This document shows positions 17,611 to 26,948 of a stretch of 64,000 bases of DNA, in pieces (the stretch's first letter is position 1; every line of letters starts with the position of its first letter). The stretch comes from Acidobacteriota bacterium. Its GTDB lineage: Bacteria > Acidobacteriota > Blastocatellia > Pyrinomonadales > Pyrinomonadaceae. The translations under genes and the position numbers were made by a program. A model generated the notes under the pieces. That model ran no database searches, was not told where the DNA came from, and worked only from the letters and a program-made list of their open reading frames with translations. Location of the stretch: NCBI GenBank assembly GCA_023436495.1, contig JAEZIT010000055.1, positions 1-64,000 of the forward strand, written 5' to 3'.

Positions 17611-19140
17611 CGGAGTTGGTTTCACGGCAACGATCGCGATCTCACCGCTCTCGTCGAGCACTACGGTATCGAACAGCTTGCTTTCCGTCAGTTGATGTAT
17701 GTACTCGTGAGGCACGAGAACGAGCGCGCTTTTGTCACCGGACTTATTGAAATAGTCGACTATTTCCAAAACGCCCAGGAATTTTCGCTGTTTTCCGTCG
17801 TCCGTGCTTATCAGCCGGCCGGCGCCGTAGAACTCTGCGTTGTGCGATGTCGTGTGAAGATTGAGGATCTTTGCGCCGGTGTATCCGTTCGCATCCGCGG
17901 CCGCGATCAATCCTTTCACAGAATCCTGATACGCAAAATTCGGCACGACGAACTGAAGCAGCGCGGCGATGACAATGAACGTTGCGGCCGCAAGAGCACT
18001 CATCGCAAACTTCCACGTTTCGCTCTTATTGACCAATTTCCAAACATACACCGACGTGATAAGGAGAGCAGCGGGCACGGCTGGCAGGATGTAGCCCGGC
18101 AGCTTCGAGCCCGAGAACGAGAAGAAAACGAGCGGTACAAGCATCCACGCCGCCGCGAAGCGCAGGAGCGGCGAGACCTTGCTGCCGCCGTCCGATATTC
18201 CCGAATATGTCCGTTTTGCCAGTTTCCACGCCGCGGCGAAAAAGAACGGAATCCACGGAATTGTCATTAAGGGCAGCACCCAAAAGAAGAAGTAGAAGGG
18301 CTGCGGATGAAAGTATTTATTCGACGTGTACCGCTGAAAATGGTGCTGGACAAAGAATTCGTCGATGAACGACCATCCATGCTGCATATACATGGGCACG
18401 TACCACAGTGACGCTGTAGCCAGCGTGATCGGCGTTCCCCATAAAATGCTGAATATCGCTCGTTTCGACGGCATCCGCCACGACAGGATGTAATAGAATG
18501 CAGCGATCGCGGCAGGGAAAACAACGCCTACCAAACCCTTTGCGAGCAAGGAGACGCCAACGAAAAAATATGCTCCGGCGAGCCAAGGAACGCCGTTACT
18601 TTTGCTTTCCGGATCACTGTCGATAGAGTCGAAGATGTAAAAACACACCATCGCCGCTGTGATCGGAAAGGTCAGTACGATATCGAAACTGGCTCCGCGT
18701 GAAAATACGATCACTCCGAGCGAAGAAGCGGCGATAAGGGCGAGCCAGTTGGCAAAGCTTGTGCGCGAACCGGCTGCATGTGCCCGGACGTCGCCAAACC
18801 TGCCGAGGAGCCAAAGGCTAAAAACCGTCCCCAGCCCAAACAGCGCCGATCCGAACCGTGCAGCAAATTCCGTGACACCAAACAGGTGAAACGATGCGAT
18901 CTCAAGCCAATAGAGCAGCGCAGGCTTTTCGAACCAGTTGAATCCGCCCAATGTCGGAGTGACCCAATCGCCGCGTTCGAACATCTCGCGGGCGACCTGT
19001 GTATATCGCGGTTCGTCCGGCCCGACCAGCGGGATCCCGAGGCCGAAGAAGTAAAATACCGCAATCGCCGCGGCGATCAGGATCGGGATCCACGGCGAAC
19101 GCAGGCGGTTTTCATCATCGGTTTTTGTAATTTCGGCCAT
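17575..19140 (-). CDS. GT39-family glycosyltransferase, ArnT-like
   Basis: A 521-residue polytopic membrane protein with 11-13 hydrophobic helices. It carries the GT-C fold motif GPDEPRYTQVAREM (acidic catalytic pair) in the first extracytoplasmic loop and GGFNWFEKPALLYWLE. Members move a sugar from a polyprenyl-phosphate donor to lipid A or to proteins on the outer face of the membrane. The C-terminal 170 residues form a soluble region after the last helices (from about 375), as in ArnT-type enzymes. Acceptor and sugar are unknown. It is divergent from the Gfo/Idh/MocA oxidoreductase 49 bases away, whose relatives include lipid A sugar dehydrogenases. Confidence 0.88.
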   Translation of the reverse strand: MAEITKTDDENRLRSPWIPILIAAAIAVFYFFGLGIPLVGPDEPRYTQVAREMFERGDWVTPTLGGFNWFEKPALLYWLEIASFHLFGVTEFAARFGSALFGLGTVFSLWLLGRFGDVRAHAAGSRTSFANWLALIAASSLGVIVFSRGASFDIVLTFPITAAMVCFYIFDSIDSDPESKSNGVPWLAGAYFFVGVSLLAKGLVGVVFPAAIAAFYYILSWRMPSKRAIFSILWGTPITLATASLWYVPMYMQHGWSFIDEFFVQHHFQRYTSNKYFHPQPFYFFFWVLPLMTIPWIPFFFAAAWKLAKRTYSGISDGGSKVSPLLRFAAAWMLVPLVFFSFSGSKLPGYILPAVPAALLITSVYVWKLVNKSETWKFAMSALAAATFIVIAALLQFVVPNFAYQDSVKGLIAAADANGYTGAKILNLHTTSHNAEFYGAGRLISTDDGKQRKFLGVLEIVDYFNKSGDKSALVLVPHEYIHQLTESKLFDTVVLDESGEIAIVAVKPTPSAADGTPQPVH

Positions 19141-19189
19141 CTTAAATAAGAATATTAAGTATTACTGAAAAAGAAGATACGTTCAAACA

Positions 19190-20188
19190 ATGGCACAGGA
19201 AGCAACAGAACGAACGGAAGGCAAATTGCTCAGAGCTGCCGCGATAGGCGTTGGAAGTCTCGGGCGGCATCATGCGCGGAATTATGCGGAGCTGGGACGC
19301 GAGGGTCGCGTGAAGCTTGTCGGCGTATGCGACGCTAACGCAGAAACCGCCGCCGCTGTCGCGGCCGACAACAGTTGCGAAGCGTTCATCGATTGGAATG
19401 ATCTACTCGGCAAAGCGGACGTCGTATCCATCGCCACGCCGACGGAGACACACGCCGATATTGCCTGTGCGTTTCTGGAGCGCGGAGTCCATGCCCTCGT
19501 GGAAAAGCCGATCGCACTGTCGCTCGACGAGGCCGACCGAATGATCGCGGCTGCCGAGCATTCGGGCGCGAAGCTGATGGTTGGGCAATTGGAACGATTT
19601 AATCCCGCGATGGTCGCGCTGCGGCCAAATGTGACTAATCCTTTGTATTTCGAGATCCACCGCGTTTCGCCGTTCCCAAACCGTTCGCTGGACGTCGATG
19701 TCGTGCTCGATGTTATGATCCATGACCTCGATGCCGTGCAATGGATGGTCGGCGAGGATGTAAAGGTTTCCGCGATCCATGCTGTAGGTATTCCGGTCAT
19801 ATCGGACAAGGTCGATGCCGCAAATGCGCGTATTGAATTCGAGAACGGTGCCGTGGCCAACATTACGGCGTCGCGTATCGGCACGGAAAAGATCCGGAAA
19901 ACGCGGTTTTACCAGCGCAACGCATATGTCGTGCTGGATTATGCTACAAAGTTCGCTTCATTGACATCGTTGAATCCAGAGGCAGCGCACCCGCTGCTCG
20001 GGATATCGATCAACCGGTTGGAGATCAACGACATAGAACCGCTTCGGGCGGAGATAACGGCGTTCCTGGATGCGATCGAGCAGGATATACAGCCTCCTGT
20101 TACCGGTGCAGACGGCAGGCAGGCGTTGGCACTGGCGGTCGGGGTTTTGGAAAAGATCGAGGCGCATAGGAGCATGTTAAACGTGTGA
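19190..20188 (+). CDS. Gfo/Idh/MocA family oxidoreductase
   Basis: A 332-residue NAD(P)-dependent sugar dehydrogenase-like protein. The N-terminal Rossmann fold has AAIGVGSLGRHHARNY, and SIATPTETHADIA precedes the family lysine motif ALVEKPIALS (about 102-111). The C-terminal alpha/beta domain contains LMVGQLERFNPAM and DVVLDVMIHDLDAVQWMVG (His and Asp). The GQLERFNPA segment resembles UDP-GlcNAc 3-dehydrogenases of the GnnA type that make amino-linked lipid A. That is inference from memory and no aminotransferase partner is visible here. Confidence 0.88.
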   Translation: MAQEATERTEGKLLRAAAIGVGSLGRHHARNYAELGREGRVKLVGVCDANAETAAAVAADNSCEAFIDWNDLLGKADVVSIATPTETHADIACAFLERGVHALVEKPIALSLDEADRMIAAAEHSGAKLMVGQLERFNPAMVALRPNVTNPLYFEIHRVSPFPNRSLDVDVVLDVMIHDLDAVQWMVGEDVKVSAIHAVGIPVISDKVDAANARIEFENGAVANITASRIGTEKIRKTRFYQRNAYVVLDYATKFASLTSLNPEAAHPLLGISINRLEINDIEPLRAEITAFLDAIEQDIQPPVTGADGRQALALAVGVLEKIEAHRSMLNV

Positions 20189-20250
20189 GAGTTTCTTTGC
20201 CGTATCACAGAACATGAGGAACACGAAAGAGACAAAAAGGCACAGAACGG

Positions 20251-21372
20251 TTGGTGAATAACGAACAGATCTCGAAATTCCTTCAGGAACGCATAGATGC
20301 CGGTGACTTTCCGTCGGCGGTTTATATCGTTGCGGAAAAGGGCGAAATCGTTTTTGGCGATGCATTAGGATATGCGGTGGTAGAGCCGGAGCGGATCGCG
20401 GCGAAGATCGACACGATATACGACCTTGCCAGCCTGACGAAACCGCTGGTAACCGGACTGATCGTCACGCTGCTTTCCGAACAGGGAAATGTCATCCTCG
20501 AAAAGCGCGTCGGTGAATATTTGATCGAATTTGACAACGCTGATAAGAGGGAGATAACCGTCCGCGACCTGATGCTTCACACGTCGGGACTGACGGCGTG
20601 GCAGCCGTTTTATCTCAATACCGACAACCGTGCTGAGATCCTTCCTTTTATTGGCGAATTAAAACGGGAGCGGCCGGAAGGCGACTCGGTCGTTTACAGT
20701 GACCTGAATTTTACGGTGTTGATGTTTTTGATCGAACGCTTGACCGGTGTTCGAATCGATGAGGCTGCGAATAATCTTATTTTGCGGCCGCTCAAATTAA
20801 CGGAAACGCGATTTTCTCCGCCCGCTGCCCTTCGGCCCCGCATCGCCGCCAGCGAAAAGGGAAACGAATACGAACGGAACACGTGTGTCGAACTTGGTTA
20901 CGCACAAGCAGCCCGCTCCGACCGGTTTCGGGATCATCAGATATGGGGCGAGGTGCATGATGGCAACGCCTGGTTTATGGGCGGTGTCGCCGGACATGCC
21001 GGCCTGTTTTCAACGGCCAAAGAGGTATACAAGATCGCGCTTCAATTCCTCCCTAACTACACAACCCTCCTTAAACCGCAAACCTGCGAACTGTTCCGCG
21101 CCAATTTCACACTGGGGCTGGACGAAGCACGTTCTATCGCGTTTCAGCTTGCGGAGACGCCTGAATCCACCGCGGGATCGCGGATGTCGCCGCAAAGCTT
21201 TGGGCATCTGGGTTTTACCGGCACCAGCCTATGGATCGACCCGAAAAACGAACGCATATTCATTCTGCTTACCAATAGAACTCATGCTCACCCGCTTCCG
21301 TTCGTAAACATAAACTCCGTCAGGAGGCGGTTTCACGACCTGGCGAACGAGGCCCTGGACGAAAATAACTAG
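20251..21372 (+). CDS. Serine hydrolase, beta-lactamase/penicillin-binding family
   Basis: A 373-residue class C beta-lactamase-like serine hydrolase. Motif one is LASLTKPLVT (catalytic Ser and Lys, about 62-71), motif two YSDLN (about 150) and motif three HLGFTG near the C-terminus in place of KTG. No clear signal peptide is present, so it may be cytoplasmic or the start may be wrong. The candidate starts TTG 20251 and GTG 20254 lie 10-13 bases after an AAAAAGG element. Family members act as esterases, peptidases or penicillin-recognising enzymes, and the substrate is not predictable. It follows the oxidoreductase gene by 62 bases. Confidence 0.88.
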   Translation: MVNNEQISKFLQERIDAGDFPSAVYIVAEKGEIVFGDALGYAVVEPERIAAKIDTIYDLASLTKPLVTGLIVTLLSEQGNVILEKRVGEYLIEFDNADKREITVRDLMLHTSGLTAWQPFYLNTDNRAEILPFIGELKRERPEGDSVVYSDLNFTVLMFLIERLTGVRIDEAANNLILRPLKLTETRFSPPAALRPRIAASEKGNEYERNTCVELGYAQAARSDRFRDHQIWGEVHDGNAWFMGGVAGHAGLFSTAKEVYKIALQFLPNYTTLLKPQTCELFRANFTLGLDEARSIAFQLAETPESTAGSRMSPQSFGHLGFTGTSLWIDPKNERIFILLTNRTHAHPLPFVNINSVRRRFHDLANEALDENN

Positions 21373-21441
21373 CAACGAATAAAAATTAAACGTAATCATA
21401 ACTTCACTTTCCCCTAGCATCTTTGTGTCCGGAGAGTGATT

Positions 21442-22644
21442 ATGAAAAACATAGCGATCGCGTTTCTTATTATTGGAATATCTGTGGCCGCGGGCTTTGC
21501 CCAGTCCGGCAGCCCGGCATCACGTCCGCGTGTCGCTAAAACGCCGGAACCGCCCGTGATCAAAGGCGATACAACGAGTCCAAACACGCGCTCGGGTCCG
21601 CCAACTCTTGGCGGCGCGACGCGTACCACACCTGCACCGACAGAAACACCGGACGACATCGGCGACGGCGATGTGATAAAGGTCGAAACTAACCTGGTTA
21701 CAATGCCAGTATCTGTGCTCGACCGTGACGGACGGTTTATCTCGGGCCTTCAGCAAAAGGATTTCCGTATCTTTGAAAACGGCATTGAGCAGGACATCGA
21801 ATATTTCCAATCGGTCGAGCAGCCGTTCACGGTCGTATTGATGATCGATGTCAGCCCTTCGACACAATGGCAGATCGAGGACATTCATCAGGCCGCTATC
21901 GCCTTTATCGATCAGCTTCGCCCGAGCGACCGCGTGATGGTCGTAGCATTCGATGATGATGTACAGGTCCTGAGCCGGCCGACGAATAATCGTTACGAAC
22001 TTCGCGACGCTATTCGCCAGGCGCGCTTCGGCGACGGCACCAGCCTCTATGAGGCCGTCGATCAGGTCATTAATCAACTGCTTCGGCAGGTACAAGGCCG
22101 TAAGGCGGTAGTGCTGTTTACCGATGGGGTCGATACTACATCCCGGAGGGCCACTAGCCAGAGCACCGTTCGCGAGGTTGAGGAAAGCGACGCGTTGTTC
22201 TACCCGATCCGGTACGATACGTCGCGTGATATGAGCGGCGGCTACGGTTATCCGGCTCCTCGCGGCGGCCAATCGGGTATTGGCGGTATCCTCGGTACGA
22301 TCCTAAGCGGCGGAAGCTGGCCTATCCCGACGGGCGGTGGGGGCGGGCAGCGCGGAACGAGCAGGTCAGAGTATGAAGCCGGCAGGATCTATCTCGAGTC
22401 TATTGCACAAAATAGCGGCGGAAGAAAATTCGAGGCTGATTCGCTATCGAATCTTGACGCTGCATTCTCGGGCATTGCCGAAGAGCTCCGGAGACAGTAT
22501 TCGATCGGTTATTATCCCGACAAAGTCGGAACACGCGGTGAACGCAAGCAGATACGTATCCGTGTAATGCGTCCCGACGTGGTCGTCCGGGCAAAGACCA
22601 GTTATATTGTCGGCGATGTCAATAGAAACTTCGCCGGCAGATAA
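21442..22644 (+). CDS. Secreted von Willebrand factor A protein (VWFA-related Acidobacterial domain)
   Basis: A 400-residue exported protein. The signal peptide (about 1-22) ends GFAQSG. A proline-rich linker leads to the conserved VIKVETNLVTMPVSVLDRDG and IFENGIEQDIEYFQ. The VWA domain has an intact metal-ion site: DVSPS (about 140), the Thr in DGTSLYEAVD, and FTDGVDT. A Gly-rich insert (about 270-305) precedes LRRQYSIGYYPDK, the usual C-terminal end. Function of the family is unknown; adhesion or protein interaction outside the cell is likely. ATG 21442 has GGAG seven bases upstream. It is the first of a tandem pair, with a third copy at 51 kb. Confidence 0.93.
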   Translation: MKNIAIAFLIIGISVAAGFAQSGSPASRPRVAKTPEPPVIKGDTTSPNTRSGPPTLGGATRTTPAPTETPDDIGDGDVIKVETNLVTMPVSVLDRDGRFISGLQQKDFRIFENGIEQDIEYFQSVEQPFTVVLMIDVSPSTQWQIEDIHQAAIAFIDQLRPSDRVMVVAFDDDVQVLSRPTNNRYELRDAIRQARFGDGTSLYEAVDQVINQLLRQVQGRKAVVLFTDGVDTTSRRATSQSTVREVEESDALFYPIRYDTSRDMSGGYGYPAPRGGQSGIGGILGTILSGGSWPIPTGGGGGQRGTSRSEYEAGRIYLESIAQNSGGRKFEADSLSNLDAAFSGIAEELRRQYSIGYYPDKVGTRGERKQIRIRVMRPDVVVRAKTSYIVGDVNRNFAGR

Positions 22645-22666
22645 GTGGTGTTGTTTCAGATACTTA

Positions 22667-22702
22667 ATAAGGGCCGTCCAAGCCGGGCGGCCCTTATTTT
22701 TT
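22667..22702 (+). terminator. Rho-independent terminator after first VWA gene
   Basis: A 10-bp perfect stem (22667-22676 with 22688-22697) extends by three further pairs, one a G-T wobble, to a 5-base loop. It ends in six T residues (22697-22702), 23 bases after the stop codon. Confidence 0.88.
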
Positions 22703-22893
22703 GGCCGATCAGTATTTTCGTCGACGCCAACTCGCGCCGTTCGGCCCGAGATCGGGTTCCACATAAATGTCGGTTACTTTGACCGGGAAAGCGGGTTGCT
22801 TCATCTCTGCCTCCGCTCCGGATCCTCTGGCCTGTGCTGCATCTTTTCTGCAGGGGCAAGGCATCGTATAATCGATCTGCCGGTGCTCTTGTG

Positions 22894-24048
22894 ATGAAGC
22901 AACTTACGTTATTTGCGGGTCTTGTTGTGCTAACGGCTGCTGTCGCGGCTGCCGGGCAGTCGCGGCCAACCGCAATTTCGCCCGGAAATGAAAAAACAAA
23001 CAGGCGGCCGGCAGCGGAAGCAACTAAAACTCCGCCCGCGACGCAGGTGGAAGCGGCCGACGACGCGGGTGATGTGATCACGGTCGACACGCGGCTCGTG
23101 ACGATCCCGGTGAAGGTTATTGATCGAAAGAATCGCTTCGTCAGCGGCTTGACGAAGGGTGATTTCAGGGTTTCCGAGAACGGCATTCCGCAGGAGATCA
23201 CCCATTTTTCCAACGAACAGGAGCCATTTACGGTCGCGCTCGTCTTGGACATGAGTTATTCGACGACGTTCAAGCTCGAAGAGATCCAGATGGCGGCGAT
23301 CGCATTTGTCGACAAACTTCGCCGGAACGACAAAGTCCTCGTCGTCTCCTTCGACAAGGACGTAGCGATTCGTTGCGAGCCAACCTCCGACCGCAAAACG
23401 ATTTATAAGGCCATTATGAGCACGAAGATCGGCACCGGCACAAGCCTCTATGAAGCCGTGGATCTTGTGCTGAATTCCAGTCTGCGCCGGGTTGACGGAC
23501 GAAAAGCCGTTATTCTATTTACCGACGGCGTAGATACAAGCAGCGAGAACGCAAACGACCGCGAAAACCTCTCAGACGCAATGGAAAGCGATGCTCTTGT
23601 GTTCCCGATCCGTTACGACACGTTTCGCGACGTTCAGGCGATGAAGGACAAACCCGTTATCGAACATCCGAATTCGCCGACAAAAACTACCCCGCCGATC
23701 GTGCCGTCAACAAAGGGCAGTCCTCTGCCGTTTCCCCTCGAAATGATCGGAATGCCTAGTTCTAAAGGAACTTCCGCTGAGGAATACGCCAGCGCCGAGG
23801 AATACCTGAAACAGCTCGCCATTCGCACGGGCGGCGATATCTACATCGCTAGCAGCGTCGATAATCTGACGATCGCTTTTTCGCAGATCGCCAGCGAGCT
23901 GCGGGAATTTTATAGCCTGGGCTATTATCCGCGCGAAGACGGCACGCCGGGACAGTCTATTAGGGTAAAGGTACAGGTCAATAGAAAAGAGGTTGCCGTT
24001 CGGTCAAAGAACAGCTACGTCGTCGGCGGAGAAAAGACCAAGAGATAA
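22894..24048 (+). CDS. Secreted von Willebrand factor A protein (VWFA-related Acidobacterial domain)
   Basis: A 384-residue paralogue of the upstream VWA protein with the same plan. A signal peptide (about 1-24, ending AAAGQS) is followed by a Pro/Thr-rich linker, VITVDTRLVTIPVKVIDRKN and VSENGIPQEITHFS. The VWA domain has the metal site DMSYS, TGTSLYEAVD and FTDGVDTS, and the protein ends with LREFYSLGYYPRE. It lacks the Gly-rich insert of its neighbour. The frame is open to 22834, but the hydrophobic signal begins at ATG 22894, so I start there. A terminator separates the two genes, so they are probably expressed apart. Confidence 0.92.
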   Translation: MKQLTLFAGLVVLTAAVAAAGQSRPTAISPGNEKTNRRPAAEATKTPPATQVEAADDAGDVITVDTRLVTIPVKVIDRKNRFVSGLTKGDFRVSENGIPQEITHFSNEQEPFTVALVLDMSYSTTFKLEEIQMAAIAFVDKLRRNDKVLVVSFDKDVAIRCEPTSDRKTIYKAIMSTKIGTGTSLYEAVDLVLNSSLRRVDGRKAVILFTDGVDTSSENANDRENLSDAMESDALVFPIRYDTFRDVQAMKDKPVIEHPNSPTKTTPPIVPSTKGSPLPFPLEMIGMPSSKGTSAEEYASAEEYLKQLAIRTGGDIYIASSVDNLTIAFSQIASELREFYSLGYYPREDGTPGQSIRVKVQVNRKEVAVRSKNSYVVGGEKTKR

Positions 24049-24064
24049 AGCCGCAGTATTTGGA

Positions 24065-25360
24065 TCAGATCTCGGTGCCATCGGAGATCAAAGCGTTTTT
24101 CGGTACGATGATGATACCGTCGCGGATGAAGTATGTGCGGTCCGGCGAGTCATAATTCTCCATCCCATTCATATTCAGCAACTTAACGTTCTTTCCGATA
24201 CGGACGTTCTTGTCGATGATAGCCTTGCGTATCTCACAGTTCGGCCCGATCCCGACATGCGGCCTCTGTTCATTGAGATTCGCCGTTATCTCGTCGATCG
24301 TCTCGAAAAAATCGGAACCCATAATTATCGACGATTCGATACGCGTGCCCGTATCAATGCGGCTGCGCAGGCCGATGATCGAATTACGTGCATAAACGCC
24401 ATTAAGAATGCAGCCTTCGCTGACCATTGAACTGTCGATATCGCAGCCGTTCAATTTTGACGGCGGCAAGTAGCGGCTGCGGCTGTAGATCGGAGCTTCG
24501 GCGTTAAAGAAATTAAATTTTGGCAGCGGCGCAGCCAGGTCGAGGTTCGCTTCGTAGAAGGCGCGGATCGTTCCGATATCTTCCCAATAATCCTGATACA
24601 GATACGCCTGAACGTTATATTTGTCGATCGCGCACGGAATGATCTCACGTCCGAAATCGACCCAGGTGTTATCGGTTTTCAGAAGCTCGACAAGGCGGTC
24701 GTAATTGAAAACGTAAATACCCATCGACGCAAGAAAGGGCCGGGCTTCAGCTTCTTCGGGCGAGAGGCCGAATTGGGTCGTATCGACCCGCATTGCCTCC
24801 AGGCCGCTGCCCGTCGGCTTCTCGCTGAATTCGACGATCTCGCCGCTGCCGTTGGTCTTGAGCAGGCCGAATTCTGAGGCTTCGTCCGGACGGCAGGGAA
24901 TTACGGAGATAGTGACGTCAGCGTTCGTTTCGAAATGGCGGGCGAGAAATTGTCGATAGTCCATTCGATACAAGTGATCGCCAGAGAGGATCAGAAGGGT
25001 ATTGACGCGCCAATCGCGAAGGTGCGGCAGCATCTGCCGTACGGCGTCCGCTGTACCCTGGAACCAGTCCTTGTTCTCGCGGGTCTGTTCGGCAGCCAAA
25101 ACCTCTACAAAGCCGGTCGAAAAGCTGGAAAACCGGTATGTCCGCGAAACGTGTCGGTTCAAAGAAGCGGAATTGTATTGCGTCAGGACAAAGATCTGCG
25201 TGATCGTCGAATTGATGCAGTTGGAAACCGGTACGTCGATCAGACGGTACTTGCCGCCGAGCGGCACCGCAGGTTTCGAACGCTCTCTTGTAAGGGGAAA
25301 CAGCCGTGTGCCCGCTCCGCCGCCGAGGATCACAGCCACGACATTTTCATATTGCGCCAT
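24065..25360 (-). CDS. glgC: Glucose-1-phosphate adenylyltransferase
   Basis: A 431-residue ADP-glucose pyrophosphorylase, which makes ADP-glucose from glucose-1-phosphate and ATP for glycogen. The nucleotidyltransferase core has [45 protein letters not shown] and [10 protein letters not shown] left-handed beta-helix with repeats such as [21 protein letters not shown] forms the C-terminal third. I use ATG 25360 because family members begin shortly before ILGGG. The frame continues to a TTG at 25432, which would add 24 residues. No glgA or glgB is nearby. Confidence 0.95.
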   Translation of the reverse strand: MAQYENVVAVILGGGAGTRLFPLTRERSKPAVPLGGKYRLIDVPVSNCINSTITQIFVLTQYNSASLNRHVSRTYRFSSFSTGFVEVLAAEQTRENKDWFQGTADAVRQMLPHLRDWRVNTLLILSGDHLYRMDYRQFLARHFETNADVTISVIPCRPDEASEFGLLKTNGSGEIVEFSEKPTGSGLEAMRVDTTQFGLSPEEAEARPFLASMGIYVFNYDRLVELLKTDNTWVDFGREIIPCAIDKYNVQAYLYQDYWEDIGTIRAFYEANLDLAAPLPKFNFFNAEAPIYSRSRYLPPSKLNGCDIDSSMVSEGCILNGVYARNSIIGLRSRIDTGTRIESSIIMGSDFFETIDEITANLNEQRPHVGIGPNCEIRKAIIDKNVRIGKNVKLLNMNGMENYDSPDRTYFIRDGIIIVPKNALISDGTEI

Positions 25361-25492
25361 ACGTTCAAGGAAGAAACGATCTACTGTCGGTACTGCATTC
25401 ACAGGATAGCCGTTATAGGCTTTTGTTTTCAAGATGTAATCGAACTTTGTAATTTACAAATCGTAAATGGTCATTGATAATTCGAATTGGAA

Positions 25493-26254
25493 ATGTGGTA
25501 TTGGACAAAAGTTTTATTTCTGATCCTGATCGGCGCGGTCAGTGTTTGGCTGTTGTATGAAATAGTGACGTTCCCGCATATCTGGAATCTGAGGACCGAA
25601 AATCCCGTGACGACGTCAATGATCGAATACAGGCTGTCTGAGGCTCGTGCCGACGGCAGAGAGCCGCGAAAATACATGATCTGGATGCCGATCGAACAGA
25701 TATCTCCAAATCTTCAGCGGGCAGTACTCGCAGGCGAGGATTCGCGATTCTTCGTTCATAACGGATTCGATTGGGAGGCTATCCAGAAGGCTTGGGACGA
25801 AGCCGTGCGCGAGGGGGAAAAGGAGGCAAAGGCCGAAGGCGATTATGACCCGAACGATTGGATCCCGCCAATGCCGAGCTTCAAACGAGGAGCATCGACC
25901 GTTACGCAGCAGCTCGCGAAAAACCTATACCTTTCCGAAGACCGGAATTTCCTGCGTAAGGGCCGCGAGGCTGTTTACACGTATTTTCTGGAAAGGGACC
26001 TGTCGAAAAAGCGGATACTCGAGATCTATTTGAACGTGATCGAATGGGGCGACGGAATTTACGGGGCAGAGGCCGCGTCGCGCGCATATTTCAAAAAGTC
26101 CGCCTCGAATCTGTCTCGCGACGAGGCAGCCTTTCTCGCGGCAATGATCCCAAGCCCTTTGAACATTTTTAATCCCGCCAAGAACCGCAAACGCGTGGTT
26201 CGCCGGCAACGCGTCATCCTCCGCGGCATGAACTCCATAAAGCTCGACTATTGA
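25493..26254 (+). CDS. mtgA: Monofunctional peptidoglycan transglycosylase
   Basis: A 253-residue GT51 glycosyltransferase that polymerises lipid II into glycan strands at the outer face of the cytoplasmic membrane. One N-terminal membrane helix (about 5-25) anchors it. GT51 motifs are AVLAGEDSRFFVHNGFDW (catalytic Glu), GASTVTQQLAKNLYL, and RILEIYLNVIEWGDGIYGAE (second Glu). There is no transpeptidase domain, hence the monofunctional class. The start is ATG 25493, with TTG 25487 possible. It is divergent from glgC. Confidence 0.95.
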   Translation: MWYWTKVLFLILIGAVSVWLLYEIVTFPHIWNLRTENPVTTSMIEYRLSEARADGREPRKYMIWMPIEQISPNLQRAVLAGEDSRFFVHNGFDWEAIQKAWDEAVREGEKEAKAEGDYDPNDWIPPMPSFKRGASTVTQQLAKNLYLSEDRNFLRKGREAVYTYFLERDLSKKRILEIYLNVIEWGDGIYGAEAASRAYFKKSASNLSRDEAAFLAAMIPSPLNIFNPAKNRKRVVRRQRVILRGMNSIKLDY

Positions 26255-26360
26255 TCCGAACAGAAAACTCTTTTCCACAAAAGCGCTTTCGGTTTATAAT
26301 CGTCGCTATTCGAGAAGACTGTTATTCGTCACATATAGAAGCGGACCTGCAGGAGGGAAG

Positions 26361-26948
26361 ATGAAAAGAGTAATAATCTCGGCGGTGCTTGTTTTGACAG
26401 CCGCCGTCTTGTTCACGGTCTTTACGGTGAACCGCAGCGGGCACAGCCTCGCACAGGAAAATCAGGACAAAAAAATGCCCGAGACGATCATTCTCGGGAA
26501 AGATGCAAAACTCGGAGCGGTGACTTTCAATCATGTCAACCATAACGGCGGCAAATACAGCATCGACGGCACCGGCCCTATCGCGTGTATTGAATGTCAT
26601 CATACGGCGCAGCCGGCGAGCGAGCTGGCGAAGCATCCGCCCCTAAAAACGGCTTGGCCGGCTGACCGTACAACGATACTGACAGCCGACCTGTTTGCCA
26701 AAGATCCGGCCGCCGCGGGAGTTGCGGCATGCCGCGATTGTCATGCAAGGGCGGGAGAAAAGCCCAAGCTGATGGCCGCGATCCCAGAGATAAAACACGA
26801 ATCAAGCACCGCGCTCATCCAGCTTACGAATCAGCAGGCGTTTCACCGCAACTGCGCCGGGTGCCACACCGAAGTGGTCAAGGAGCGTAAGACCGCTAAA
26901 GCTCCGACGACCATGCAATGTACGATGTGCCACAAGCGTTCGGCTTGA
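26361..26948 (+). CDS. Tetraheme c-type cytochrome (class III / c7-like)
   Basis: A 195-residue exported protein with a signal peptide or anchor (about 1-32) and four heme-binding motifs: CIECH, CRDCH, CAGCH and CTMCH. Extra histidines such as FNHVNH and HH after the first motif are candidate distal ligands, as in bis-His class III cytochromes. It probably carries electrons in the periplasm; the partner is unknown. ATG 26361 has a strong AGGAGGGAAG ribosome-binding site. A TATAAT at 26295-26300 is a possible promoter element. Its stop codon directly abuts that of the convergent S46 peptidase. Confidence 0.93.
   Translation: MKRVIISAVLVLTAAVLFTVFTVNRSGHSLAQENQDKKMPETIILGKDAKLGAVTFNHVNHNGGKYSIDGTGPIACIECHHTAQPASELAKHPPLKTAWPADRTTILTADLFAKDPAAAGVAACRDCHARAGEKPKLMAAIPEIKHESSTALIQLTNQQAFHRNCAGCHTEVVKERKTAKAPTTMQCTMCHKRSA

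Noticed and set aside
26271..26279. Single TTTTCCACA near the mtgA end
   Set aside because: One isolated DnaA-box-like match is expected by chance; no cluster here.
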